Shown here one piece after another: positions 9,097 to 18,236 of a stretch of DNA of 64,000 bases (its first letter is position 1; each line of letters starts with the position of its first letter). Source of the DNA: Waterburya agarophytonicola KI4. GTDB taxonomy: Bacteria > Cyanobacteriota > Cyanobacteriia > Cyanobacteriales > Xenococcaceae. The notes under the pieces are model-generated. The model saw only the letters and a list, made by a program, of their open reading frames with translations, was not told where the DNA came from and did not search any database. The position numbers and the translations under genes are program-made. The stretch covers positions 120,569 to 184,568 of the forward strand of contig NZ_JADWDC010000001.1 of the NCBI RefSeq assembly GCF_020640915.1. Reading direction: 5' to 3'.

Positions 9097-10218
9097 CTAC
9101 CCGATAGTAAATAAGGGAATTGTGGGAGATTTTGGTCTGACTTTCTGGCGATCGAGACTGGGAAAAAGATTGCTTAAAGCATGAATTAATTTTGAACAGC
9201 CATAAGTCAAAACATCTGTTGTGGGTAACAAAAGACGGTTTTCATAGCTTTTAATGGTTTTTAGAATTTCTGTCTCGGTTAAATCTTCGTGGCTTAAAGC
9301 GATCGCAATTACCTGGGTTTGGCAAATTGCTTTAATCAACATAATTTCGCTCACAATACTTGGCATCGGTAGATGGGGAAAATCACAGCGAAATTTTCTC
9401 CCAGGGGGATGCTGTAAGATTACGCCATCGGGCATACATCCTTTTAAGATACCCACCGAACTCATGAAAGCAGGATGAGAAACGGCACTTTGTCCTTCTA
9501 CTAAGATGATATCGGGACGCTCTTCTTCAAAAGCTCGAACTACGGCATTTTCTATTTCTCCAATGACGAACTGAGATACCAAAGCATCAATAGATACACC
9601 ATAGGTTGCCCCCTGCATGATTGCTGTTTGTCCCGTAGCCACCAGCACCGACTTAATTCCTATCTTGTTTAAGGCTTGATTCAACTTTACGGCTGTCGTC
9701 ATTTTTCCACAGGCGCAATCAGTACCTAAAACAGCAATTACGGGAACATTCACCTGAGATATTTTACCAGTAAATACATGGAGGTCTTTTAATTCGGGCG
9801 GTTTTCTGATATCTTGAATTTCAACTCCACACTTTTCAGCCATCTCGGCAAATTCGTCGTCTTCGGAAAAGAACTGGTGAAGACCATTAATTATGTCCAT
9901 TCCCTCGGTCATGGCTTGTAGAATTAAAGTCCTTTCTGCAACAGGTATCACAGCCTCTAAGGGAGCTTTGCCATAAATATAGCAGTCGGGCAGATCTTGG
10001 AGAATATCTAAGGCTGATTCTAAACTAGCAAAAATGGGTATATAGTTTTTGGCATTATCTAATTCTTCTCCTGCATCTTTTCCTGCTAAGGAACTATCAA
10101 TTACGCCAACAATGTTATAGGTTTTAGAATGTCGAACTAAACCTGCTGCGGTTTTGCCGTCCATTAAGCCAAATTGTTTTTCACAATAGACTACGGCTGT
10201 TTTTTTGGCGATTACCAT
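9097..10218 (-). CDS. DUF1611 P-loop protein, DgcN-like
   Basis: 373 aa. N-terminal Rossmann-like part (YNIVGVIDSSLAGKDAGE), then a P-loop NTPase-like half with VLGTDCACGKMTTAVKL near residue 195 and LVEGQSAVSHPAF downstream, the DUF1611 hallmark. One member of this family, DgcN, was described as a D-glutamate N-acetyltransferase acting with the racemase DgcA in marine bacteria. Here the partner is a PLP racemase rather than the enolase-type DgcA. I infer a D-amino-acid or dipeptide-related step; the substrate is not shown by the sequence. First gene of a probable three-gene minus-strand operon. Confidence 0.75.
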   Translation of the reverse strand: MVIAKKTAVVYCEKQFGLMDGKTAAGLVRHSKTYNIVGVIDSSLAGKDAGEELDNAKNYIPIFASLESALDILQDLPDCYIYGKAPLEAVIPVAERTLILQAMTEGMDIINGLHQFFSEDDEFAEMAEKCGVEIQDIRKPPELKDLHVFTGKISQVNVPVIAVLGTDCACGKMTTAVKLNQALNKIGIKSVLVATGQTAIMQGATYGVSIDALVSQFVIGEIENAVVRAFEEERPDIILVEGQSAVSHPAFMSSVGILKGCMPDGVILQHPPGRKFRCDFPHLPMPSIVSEIMLIKAICQTQVIAIALSHEDLTETEILKTIKSYENRLLLPTTDVLTYGCSKLIHALSNLFPSLDRQKVRPKSPTIPLFTIG

Positions 10219-10309
10219 GGAAATTATTTTTCCTAATATTGAAAATGAAAAGGGTGAAAAGTTAAGTTAAGCTCGCCCCAATCAGTCTTTTTGAACTTTT
10301 ATTGATTGG

Positions 10310-10516
10310 TTATAAAGCTGGCATTTCTTGATAACAACGGCTACAACGCCAGTAAATATCTCCCGTACGTAGGTGACGAAGTAATTTGTGGGAGCAGCAA
10401 GGACAAGTGTGCCTGCTCATCATGGAGAGCTTGATATATAAGGCTGTATTTTCGGTGCTGTTGATGTTTCCAGGCTTGACTAGCTGTTTAGAAGATAGGT
10501 TGAATACAAGCTGCAT
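10310..10516 (-). CDS. Small Cys-rich (zinc-ribbon-like) cyanobacterial protein
   Basis: 68 aa with a C-terminal module HTCPCCSHKLLRH then WRCSRCYQEMPAL: two CxxC pairs about 15 residues apart, a likely zinc ribbon. I recognise this module from short cyanobacterial proteins of unknown function. An internal ATG at 10420 would give just the ribbon (36 aa); the longer form has no better ribosome site that I can see, so the start is uncertain. Confidence 0.65.
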   Translation of the reverse strand: MQLVFNLSSKQLVKPGNINSTENTALYIKLSMMSRHTCPCCSHKLLRHLRTGDIYWRCSRCYQEMPAL

Positions 10517-10727
10517 TATTAAAACCCGAACTGTGTTTGCCTTCGACTCAGATTTTAATTTAGATTTTAAAAAATAAATATTTCTTAATACTTTAAATTC
10601 TAACGCGCAACTGCGATGGAATTAGTATAGAGATACAAGTCTTATCGATCGCCGAGCAAATTTTGTTAATAGAGAAAAAATTTACGATACTTATCAGACT
10701 GAGATCGAAAATAGGCGATCTTCTATA

Positions 10728-11840
10728 ATGATTTACGTTTACAGTCAGTTAAAGTCGGGAATGAGTTGGTTGAGGCGATACAGCGGTGCAAAACCACATT
10801 TTGCCTGTGTCCTGGGTTTTACTGCTACGGGGCTAATTCCTAGAATTTCCGCAGCAGGAGCAACCCCAGAAGATCGAGAATATACGGCGATCGCCGATGC
10901 CGAATTTTTAGCCAAGGGCATACAGGAAAAATATCATCATCCCCTACCTATATTAACAGCGGGAGTTTCCCCCACATTTATTACTCGTGGCGCGATCGAG
11001 GCGTTAAACATCCCGACTTATATTTTCAATGCAGGTTTACCCCATCAACCCACTGTAGATACTATCGATTTGGGAGGAATTCCTGCTAATTGTCTTTCTT
11101 CTGGATCGGCAATGGACTTGGAAATGGTGCGACATCTATTCCAACAAGGTCTGAAATGGGGCGAAAAGCTGGCAAAGACGGTTGATTATTTAATTATTGG
11201 AGAATGTGTGGTTGGAGGAACGACTACTGCCCTAGCTCTTTTAACGGGCTTGGGAATCGAAGCTAGAGGAATGGTAAATAGCAGTCATCCTCAATGCAAT
11301 CACGCTCAAAAATGGTCGATTGTTCGGACTGGCTTATTAAAAGCTGGTTTTGCCTCTGGATTGATCGATCCTCTAGAGATAGTAGCTGCCATAGGCGATC
11401 CGATGCAAATTGTAGTAGCGGGGATGGCCATTGCTGCTAGTCGAAGTAGAGGAGTAATGTTAGCTGGTGGGACGCAAATGTTGGCAGTATATGCTTTAAT
11501 TGAAGCGATCGCTAACTACCATCAGATTTCGGTTCAATTATCTCAACTTGTTGTGGGAACGACTCGCTGGGTAGCAGAAGATCCCTCAGGTAATACAGTA
11601 GGTTTAGCCCAAACTATCGGTGGAGTCCCCCTGTTAGGTACTGGGTTGAATTTTGCTACTTCTCCCTATCCCAGTTTTCGAGCTTATGCTCAAGGATATG
11701 TCAAAGAAGGTGTAGGTGCTGGAGGCTGCGCGATCGCAACTCACCTCATGCAAAATTGGACTCCGTTTGAGTTGTCGGTCGTCATTGAAACTTTGTTTGC
11801 TCGCTATCGGCACTTAAGAGTGAATTCTATAGGTCAATAA
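10728..11840 (+). CDS. cobT: Nicotinate-nucleotide phosphoribosyltransferase CobT family (UPF0284)
   Basis: 370 aa. Gly-rich Rossmann-like protein with ISAAGATPEDREYTA, LTAGVSPTFITRGA, GECVVGGTTTALALL and GGTQMLAVYALIEA, the signature set of the archaeal/cyanobacterial CobT-like UPF0284 family. It is expected to activate the lower base for (pseudo)cobalamin assembly by making the alpha-ribazole phosphate. Full length. Its 3' end overlaps the convergent coiled-coil gene by 27 bp. I looked upstream for a cobalamin riboswitch and saw none. Confidence 0.88.
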   Translation: MIYVYSQLKSGMSWLRRYSGAKPHFACVLGFTATGLIPRISAAGATPEDREYTAIADAEFLAKGIQEKYHHPLPILTAGVSPTFITRGAIEALNIPTYIFNAGLPHQPTVDTIDLGGIPANCLSSGSAMDLEMVRHLFQQGLKWGEKLAKTVDYLIIGECVVGGTTTALALLTGLGIEARGMVNSSHPQCNHAQKWSIVRTGLLKAGFASGLIDPLEIVAAIGDPMQIVVAGMAIAASRSRGVMLAGGTQMLAVYALIEAIANYHQISVQLSQLVVGTTRWVAEDPSGNTVGLAQTIGGVPLLGTGLNFATSPYPSFRAYAQGYVKEGVGAGGCAIATHLMQNWTPFELSVVIETLFARYRHLRVNSIGQ

Positions 11841-12191
11841 CTGTTCTTCTAAAGCAGCAATACGGTTATAAGCAGCAGTAAGTTGAGCTGTCAAACGACG
11901 AATTTGAGTATCTGGGGAAAAATTGTCGCTACCAGAACTAGCAGTGCTGGTGCTACTATTGTCATCTACCAAAATGTCTTTGTGAGTTAGTTGATATTCT
12001 GACTCTCCATTCTGGCTAATTTTATTAGCCGATCCAGAGGCAAAGTTGGGTAGAGAATAAGACTCTCCAGATCTGTTTTTTGGCTCTTGAGAGCTTAATG
12101 TTTTAACCTGTTGGCTTATTTGTTCGATTAACTCGTGAAGCTTATCTATTTTTTCTCTTAATTCACTAATTTGTACTTGTAATGTATCCAT
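11814..12191 (-). CDS. Hypothetical coiled-coil protein
   Basis: 125 aa. N-terminal heptad-like helix (LQVQISELREKIDKLHELI), a Ser/Asn/Gly-rich disordered centre, and a C-terminal helix IRRLTAQLTAAYNRIAALEEQL that is also heptad-like. No enzyme motif or membrane segment. It may mediate oligomerisation. Convergent overlap of 27 bp with cobT. Not recognised as a named family. Confidence 0.6.
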   Translation of the reverse strand: MDTLQVQISELREKIDKLHELIEQISQQVKTLSSQEPKNRSGESYSLPNFASGSANKISQNGESEYQLTHKDILVDDNSSTSTASSGSDNFSPDTQIRRLTAQLTAAYNRIAALEEQLLTYRIHS

Positions 12192-12444
12192 AAATTCACT
12201 GATATCAATTTAATTTTTTTCTCTCTACTCATGCTAAAAGCATTATTAAAGAAAATCCCTAGTATTCCTGATTGATTTAACAATTGGTCTGCTTCTTTTT
12301 GCCAATAAATTCAAACTAGTCATCAAGCTGGATTTCAAAGCAAAAACCCCTAAAACCTCTCTCTGAAATATGCCTCGCGATCGAGGAAAGATCGTAATCA
12401 ATCAAATAGGTCAATATACCTTATTTTTTTAGCCCGCAATAGTA
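12192..12444. other. Intergenic region upstream of solute-binding lipoprotein
   Basis: 253 bases between divergent genes. Contains a short GC palindrome (CCTCGCGATCGAGG near 12372) but no T-run; no supported gene. Confidence 0.5.
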
Positions 12445-13632
12445 ATGAATTATCAATTATCTCGTCGCTCTTTTATTCAACTAGCAAGCACTACGGCGTT
12501 ATCTCAACTATTGATGAGTTGTAGTAATTCTGATGATATTTTACAAATATTGTTTTTGGCAAATTCTATCCCGATTCAGTTAATTGGAGACTTTCGCAAG
12601 ACAGTTGAGTCAGTTAAAAAAGTTGATTTTCAGCCTCAAACTCAATGGTCAGAAATATTTGATTCATTATTAAGTTTATCCGCCAAAAAAGCAACAAATT
12701 CTGAGACAAAGAATTTATTTGACAAAATCTTTAATAAATCTAAAAACACTCCTGATGTAATTAGCCTGGGAGACTCTTGGCTATCTTTAGCAATCGAACA
12801 AAACTTGCTAAAACCTTTAGATATAGATAGTTTGGCTAATTGGGAAAAATTACCTCTTCCTTGGCAAAAATTGGTTCGCCGTGATGATCGAGGGAATGTA
12901 ACAACAGACGGTCAAATTTATGGCGCGCCCTATCGTTGGGGAAGTACAGTAATTGCTTATAGAAGTGATAAGTTAGATAAATTAGATTTAACCATTTCAG
13001 ATTGGCAAGATCTCTGGCATCCCCAGCTACGCGATCGCATTTCTGTATTAGATTCTCCTAGAGAAACTATTGGTCTAACTTTGAAAAAGTTGGGATATTC
13101 TTACAACACAGATAATTTGAATTCTGTCGGCAATTTGGAGAGGGAATTATCGGATTTACACCAACAGGTAAAATTGTATAGTTCCGATCACTATTTAGAA
13201 CCACTTATACTGGGCGATACTTGGGCTGCTGTTGGTTGGTCGACAGATGTTTTACCCATCGTAAAACGCTATCCTGAAATTGAGTTTGTTATTCCTACTT
13301 CGGGAGTATCTTTGTGGGCAGATTTGTGGATCGTTCCTTTTTTAAATGAAGCTGTCGCGACTAAAGAGCGAAATCTTGCTAGTGTAATTGGGCAATGGAT
13401 TGACTTTTGCTGGGAGACTAAATCTGCAAAGCAAATATCTCTTTTTACCGATGGAATTTCACCTATTTTGCTATCAATCAAGCGGGAAGAGTTGCCCAAG
13501 GATTTACAAGATAATAGATTACTCAATTCGGAAATTATTAAATCCGAAAAAAGCGAATTTTTGCTACCTCAAACGCCAGAAACCCAGCAGCAATATCGAG
13601 ATTTATGGCTTAAGATCGGGCAAGCTAGTTAG
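12445..13632 (+). CDS. Extracellular solute-binding lipoprotein (PotD/type-1 periplasmic binding family)
   Basis: 395 aa. Starts with a twin-arginine-like LSRRSFIQLASTTAL signal and lipobox LLMSC (Cys26), so it is probably a lipid-anchored periplasmic protein. The body fits iron/spermidine-type binding proteins: DVISLGDSWLSLAI, YGAPYRWGSTVIAYRSD, WQDLWHPQLRDRISVLDSPRE minus ends, and a WAAVGWSTD segment. No permease or ATPase gene is beside it, so its transporter is elsewhere or it has another role. recQ follows after 31 bp that hold a heptamer repeat. Confidence 0.8.
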   Translation: MNYQLSRRSFIQLASTTALSQLLMSCSNSDDILQILFLANSIPIQLIGDFRKTVESVKKVDFQPQTQWSEIFDSLLSLSAKKATNSETKNLFDKIFNKSKNTPDVISLGDSWLSLAIEQNLLKPLDIDSLANWEKLPLPWQKLVRRDDRGNVTTDGQIYGAPYRWGSTVIAYRSDKLDKLDLTISDWQDLWHPQLRDRISVLDSPRETIGLTLKKLGYSYNTDNLNSVGNLERELSDLHQQVKLYSSDHYLEPLILGDTWAAVGWSTDVLPIVKRYPEIEFVIPTSGVSLWADLWIVPFLNEAVATKERNLASVIGQWIDFCWETKSAKQISLFTDGISPILLSIKREELPKDLQDNRLLNSEIIKSEKSEFLLPQTPETQQQYRDLWLKIGQAS

Positions 13633-13635
13633 TGC

Positions 13636-13656
13636 TTATTGGTTATTGCTTATTGA
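13636..13656. repeat. Heptamer tandem repeat (STRR type)
   Basis: Three units TTATTGG, TTATTGC, TTATTGA between two genes. Short tandemly repeated heptamers of this kind are common in cyanobacterial intergenic regions. Confidence 0.7.
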
Positions 13657-13663
13657 TTGGTAG

Positions 13664-15121
13664 ATGGATATTGCTTGGCATGAGGTTCGAGAAAAGTTTA
13701 AGACAATATGGGGTTATCAAGATTTTAAATCGCCTCAAGGAGAAATAATTCGCACTCTGCTTGATGGTAAAGATGCTTTGGTGGTTTTGCCTACAGGTGG
13801 GGGAAAATCCATTTGTTTTCAATTACCCGCCCTGGTGCAAACAGGATTGACTATTGTGGTTTCTCCCCTGGTTGCATTGATGGAAAATCAAGTAAGTCAA
13901 TTAAAGCAACTTGGTTTATCAGGGGCGTTGTTACACGGCGAATTGTCGAAACGCGATCGCCAATACACCTTGCAAGCCATCCTTCGACAACGATTGAGCT
14001 TATTGTATTTATCTCCCGAAACCCTATTGAGTGTTCCTCTTTGGGAAATTATCTCTCAACCCCAGATAAAAATAACGGGAATCATCTTAGATGAGGTACA
14101 TTGTCTGACTCAGTGGGGAAATACTTTTCGCCCTGGTTATCGTCGGTTGGGGGCGGTGCGCCGTAGTTTATTGAAGCATAAACCTGGGGGAACAAAAATT
14201 GCGATCGCTGCCTTTACCGCGACAGCCGATCCTCAAACTCAAACAGAAATTATTCAAGTCTTAGAATTAAAACAGCCTGAAATCTTTTTAGTTAGTCCCT
14301 ATCGCCCCAATCTCAACTTGAAGATTAAAACCGTTTGGACTCCCAGAGGGAGAAAAGAAGCAGCATTAAAGTTTATTCGAGCTAACAAAAATAGTTCGGG
14401 TTTAGTATACGTGCGATCGCGCCGAGATAGTCAAGTTTTAGCTCAATGGTTTAGATCTCTTAATTATTCTGTTGCAGCTTATCATGCAGGATTAGTTAGC
14501 AGTCAAAGAAGAAAAATCGAGCAAGAATGGATTTCGGGTAAAATCCAGTTTGCGATCTGTACCTCTGCTTTTGGTATGGGTATTGATAAAGGAAATGTCA
14601 GATTTATCATTCACTATCACCCACCCGAATTAATTGCTGAATATATCCAAGAGGTAGGAAGGGCGGGAAGAGACAGCAAACCCGCCCATACTCTAACTTT
14701 GATTAGCGAACCGACTGGCTGGTTCGATCCTGAAGATAAGCAACGCAGCCAGTTTTTTAAACGTCAATTAGAGGAACAATATCGCGCTGCACAACGACTA
14801 ATCAAGGAGTTACCCAATCGAGGTGATATTGCCACAATTAAACAACAATTTCCTCAAGGAGAAATAACTTTGGCTATTTTGCATAGTTTGGGCTTATTGT
14901 CTTGGCAAGATCCGTTTCATTATCGCAAACATTCTGCTCGACTAACTTCCCATGATTTATTTAATAGTCAGAAATATTACCAAAAACAGATGCAGCAGTA
15001 TCTTAAAACCAAGCAATGTCGCTGGAAATTTTTATTGCAAGCTTTTGGCTTTGAAGAAAAGCGAGAGTTTAAATGCGGTAATTGCGATCGCTGTCTGGGT
15101 AATAATATATTAGAAGCATGA
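13664..15121 (+). CDS. recQ: RecQ-family ATP-dependent DNA helicase
   Basis: 485 aa. Superfamily 2 helicase motifs in order: motif I VLPTGGGKSICFQLPAL, motif II ILDEVHCLTQWG (DEVH), motif III AFTATADP, motif V/VI region FGMGIDKGNVRFIIHY and QEVGRAGRDS. The C-terminus has a Cys cluster CGNCDRC that suits a zinc-binding subdomain. There is no HRDC domain, so this is the short RecQ form. Its stop codon overlaps the start of the exoprotein gene in ATGA, so the two may be translationally coupled, an odd functional pairing. Confidence 0.9.
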   Translation: MDIAWHEVREKFKTIWGYQDFKSPQGEIIRTLLDGKDALVVLPTGGGKSICFQLPALVQTGLTIVVSPLVALMENQVSQLKQLGLSGALLHGELSKRDRQYTLQAILRQRLSLLYLSPETLLSVPLWEIISQPQIKITGIILDEVHCLTQWGNTFRPGYRRLGAVRRSLLKHKPGGTKIAIAAFTATADPQTQTEIIQVLELKQPEIFLVSPYRPNLNLKIKTVWTPRGRKEAALKFIRANKNSSGLVYVRSRRDSQVLAQWFRSLNYSVAAYHAGLVSSQRRKIEQEWISGKIQFAICTSAFGMGIDKGNVRFIIHYHPPELIAEYIQEVGRAGRDSKPAHTLTLISEPTGWFDPEDKQRSQFFKRQLEEQYRAAQRLIKELPNRGDIATIKQQFPQGEITLAILHSLGLLSWQDPFHYRKHSARLTSHDLFNSQKYYQKQMQQYLKTKQCRWKFLLQAFGFEEKREFKCGNCDRCLGNNILEA

Positions 15122-17820
15122 AAATATCTCTAACTGGTTTATCTTCTCTTGGTTTGGCTGCGATCGCGATTTCTGTTAACGCGCAAATTACTCCAGACAG
15201 CAGTTTATCGACTCAAGTGCAGCAAAAGGGAGATATAGCGGAAATAACAGGGGGAAAACAAGCAGGAGGGAATTTATTTCATAGTTTCCAAGATTTTTCT
15301 CTACCAACAAATAATACGGCTTTTTTTAATAACGGATTGGATATAGATAATATTCTCTCTAGGGTAACGGGAGGAAATATTTCAGCTATTGATGGTTTAA
15401 TTCAAAGTAATGGCGATGCTAATCTATTTTTAATTAATCCTGCGGGAATTGTCTTTGGGGATAACGCGAGGTTGGATGTTGGTGGTTCTTTTTTGGGTAG
15501 TACGGCGACGGGGTTGTTGTTTGATGATGGAACAGAATTTAACGCCACCAATACTATTGCGCCATTATTGACTATTAATGCACCTATTGGTTTGAATCTC
15601 AGGGAAGGAATAGGGAATATTAGCAGTCGGGGTAATTTAAGCAGCAGTGGCGATCTTACTTTATCTGCTAATAATTTGGATTTACAAGGAGAATTAATCG
15701 CAGTAGATAATTTAACTCTGACTGCATTAGATACTATGACAGTTAGGGATAGTATTAATAATGCTTTTATTGCTCGGGCGGGCGATCGCTTATCTTTCCA
15801 GGGTAGCAATATCGATCTGTTTATTTTGAATAATTCCCAGAGTGGTTTATTTTCTGGGGGAGATTTAACCTTACGCAGCGATCGCCCAATTAATGGCGAC
15901 GCTCACTACTATAGTGGCGGTAATTTTAGGATCGAACGTTTGGATCATAATCTGGGTAGTTTGATTAGCCAACAAGATCCGATAGTGCGATCGCGAGGGG
16001 ATGTGAGTTTTGCTAGCTATTCTGGTGCATCTTTGCATATCCTCGCGGGAGGTAATGTTACTATTGATGGCAGTGTGGAGATTACGGGGACAGATACTAC
16101 TGTCAATGCTCTAAAGGAAACCCTTACCCTTTCTAATGGCAGTTCCATTAATATTAATGGTAACGCCCAACCTACTCTAGATATTCGTGGGGGAATTGAC
16201 AATGTCGATCCGCCAGGAGTTATGGGAAGCGGTATTAATCCAGATCTAACTAATGCAGCAACGGGTAGCAATATTACGATCGCAGGTGAGATTAATAACC
16301 CTGGGGGAAGAGTATTTTTAACCAATCAATATCAACCCAATACAGCATTGACTGAGGGAGATATTACCGCTACAGCAATTAATACCAGTAATACTTTAGG
16401 GAATGGTGGAGATGTAACCATTGATTCCCGCAGGGATATTAATATTGCCAATAGTATCAATACATCTGCGATCGCCGATCGTCAATTAGTTACCACAGCT
16501 ACTTTAGAACCTGTTGCTGAAACTGAAATTAGATCGGGGAAAGGTGGCGCGATCGCTTTACTAGCTATAGAAGATATTACCACGGGGAATTTTAATACCT
16601 CTTCTGGGGTTAATTTGAACCTGATTACGGAAGTCGATACCATTGATGAAGCTAACGTTGATTTTCGCTTTCCCAACGCTAATATTGGGGTGGCTGGGGG
16701 GGGCGATATTAATCTACAAGGGAATAATATTAAGGTCGAGAATCTCAATTCTAGCTCTACAGTCACAATTGATAGCGATTCTATAGCATTAGATAATTTT
16801 TCAATTATAGGTGCGGTGCTTGAATTAGATATTGCTGATGGAGGAAATATTAACCTCAACGCAAAGAATAATTTAACAGCGCAAAATATTAACTCCAATC
16901 TATTCTTAAGCGATCGCTTTGCTAGCAATAGCCAAACTACCCCTAATATTACCCTGGCGGTTTCCGAACTCGCTCTTACTATTCCTCAAGCCAATTTGGG
17001 ATCGGGGGGAGATATATTACTACAAGCAGGAAATACAATTAATACTCGATCGCTCAACTCTTCTGTGGCGGTGATTAATAATGCCAACAACACTGCAACT
17101 ATCTTGGCAAACGATCCTTCCGTTGCTACTACAGAAAGACCATCTAGGGCATTTTCGAGCATAGATATATTTTATGACAATATCGAATTAGATCGCGGTG
17201 GCACAATCCAAATTAAAAGCGATCGCGCTAATCTAGGAAATATCGATTCTTCTATTAAGATAACTTCCGAAAGTATTGTCTTTGCTGAAGCTACCGCAGA
17301 TAATGATGCTGCTGCTAATTCCTTTGCTAATAGTAATATTAGCCTCAATGCGATCGCGGATCGTCCAGGAGAAATATTCTTCGAGGTTAATAATGGCATT
17401 AATTTTGACGATATCAATGCAGGTGCAGAGGTAAACGCGGTCAATAATCTAGATTCTGTAGCTATGAGTAACAGCGATAATGCTATTGCTAATGCCGATA
17501 ATACTAGCTCAAATATCATTATCTTTGACTCACAAATTAACTTTGCTTTAATTCGCTTCGATCTCAATACTCCCGATGTCAATTTAGGAATTTCCCACCT
17601 GCCAAGAATAACTAATAGTGCAATTAAACCCCCCGTTTTCAATACTTGTCCAGTAAATGCCGATAAACTAACTCCACATCCCCAAGCAATTAAAACTGCG
17701 ATCGGAAAAATCTATCCTGCTAGGGGTGTTGCGATCCAAGACGGACAAATTCACCTCACGGCTAAACCTACAAAAAACAGTGTTTCTCGTACTTCTAGAA
17801 GAATCGAATCTTGTATTTAA
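15118..17820 (+). CDS. Two-partner-secretion exoprotein, filamentous haemagglutinin N-terminal domain
   Basis: 900 aa. Signal peptide MKISLTGLSSLGLAAIAISV then NAQ. The TPS domain follows: ITPDSSLST, GGNLFHSFQDFSLP, NILSRVTGG, and NLFLINPAGIVFG, the hallmark of TpsA proteins exported through an Omp85-type TpsB partner. The rest is a Asn/Ser/Asp-rich beta-helix with irregular repeats (GDINLQ, GGNINL, NITLA). A C-terminal Cys pair (NTCPVN and ESCI) is present; many cyanobacterial members end in this way. No TpsB or CHAT gene is adjacent. Start ATG overlaps the recQ stop by four bases. Confidence 0.85.
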   Translation: MKISLTGLSSLGLAAIAISVNAQITPDSSLSTQVQQKGDIAEITGGKQAGGNLFHSFQDFSLPTNNTAFFNNGLDIDNILSRVTGGNISAIDGLIQSNGDANLFLINPAGIVFGDNARLDVGGSFLGSTATGLLFDDGTEFNATNTIAPLLTINAPIGLNLREGIGNISSRGNLSSSGDLTLSANNLDLQGELIAVDNLTLTALDTMTVRDSINNAFIARAGDRLSFQGSNIDLFILNNSQSGLFSGGDLTLRSDRPINGDAHYYSGGNFRIERLDHNLGSLISQQDPIVRSRGDVSFASYSGASLHILAGGNVTIDGSVEITGTDTTVNALKETLTLSNGSSININGNAQPTLDIRGGIDNVDPPGVMGSGINPDLTNAATGSNITIAGEINNPGGRVFLTNQYQPNTALTEGDITATAINTSNTLGNGGDVTIDSRRDINIANSINTSAIADRQLVTTATLEPVAETEIRSGKGGAIALLAIEDITTGNFNTSSGVNLNLITEVDTIDEANVDFRFPNANIGVAGGGDINLQGNNIKVENLNSSSTVTIDSDSIALDNFSIIGAVLELDIADGGNINLNAKNNLTAQNINSNLFLSDRFASNSQTTPNITLAVSELALTIPQANLGSGGDILLQAGNTINTRSLNSSVAVINNANNTATILANDPSVATTERPSRAFSSIDIFYDNIELDRGGTIQIKSDRANLGNIDSSIKITSESIVFAEATADNDAAANSFANSNISLNAIADRPGEIFFEVNNGINFDDINAGAEVNAVNNLDSVAMSNSDNAIANADNTSSNIIIFDSQINFALIRFDLNTPDVNLGISHLPRITNSAIKPPVFNTCPVNADKLTPHPQAIKTAIGKIYPARGVAIQDGQIHLTAKPTKNSVSRTSRRIESCI

Positions 17821-18005
17821 TCTGATTTTTAATTGTTGTCATCGATCGAGTTATACCAAGTTGCGTTCTAAAGTGTAATTTTAGATTTCTCGCAAAGACG
17901 CAAAGGCGCAAAGGGATTAAGAATGGTTTTACTTCTATGAACGCAGGTTAGTATTACTACTGATTAGGATCGCGATCGCACTGTAGATTTTAGCTACTCT
18001 TCTGG
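17821..18005. other. Intergenic region with 8-bp repeat
   Basis: Holds an 8-bp-period repeat at 17891-17914 (units CGCAAAGA, CGCAAAGG, CGCAAAGG), a motif widespread in cyanobacterial genomes. No gene seen. Confidence 0.6.
17891..17914. repeat. 8-bp tandem repeat CGCAAAGR
   Basis: Three consecutive octamers, CGCAAAGA then CGCAAAGG twice. Recognised by eye as a typical cyanobacterial short tandem repeat. Confidence 0.75.
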
Positions 18006-18167
18006 TTATTTTTTATGCTTACTGTTAAATTTTCGTTGTTTGATTGTTGATAAATAATGTGTAATAGCGATCGCTGCTAGAAAGATATATACAGGACTAT
18101 ATTCTGGTAAATACTCTAAAATAATATTTGGTAATTTATCATGAAAGAACGACCAGTTGCTAACCAT
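18006..18167 (-). CDS. Possible small one-helix membrane protein
   Basis: 53 aa from ATG 18167: hydrophilic start MVSNWSFFHDKLPN, one hydrophobic segment (YSPVYIFLAAIAITHYL), basic tail QRKFNSKHKK. It lies 69 bp downstream of modBC on the same strand. The layout (acidic/neutral outside, basic tail inside) suits a single-pass protein, but I know no family and see no strong ribosome site. Confidence 0.35.
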   Translation of the reverse strand: MVSNWSFFHDKLPNIILEYLPEYSPVYIFLAAIAITHYLSTIKQRKFNSKHKK

Positions 18168-18236
18168 TTGGGTTTTTATATTTCTCCCTAATCATAGTAA
18201 TAATTAATAAGTATTTTTATTTTGTACAGTTATAAT

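Noticed and set aside
10577..10727. Cobalamin riboswitch upstream of cobT
   Set aside because: Only 150 bases without the B12-box or its stems.
15402..17642. Long minus-strand frames opposite the exoprotein gene
   Set aside because: They mirror the low-complexity Asn/Ser-rich plus-strand gene; no start context or domain.
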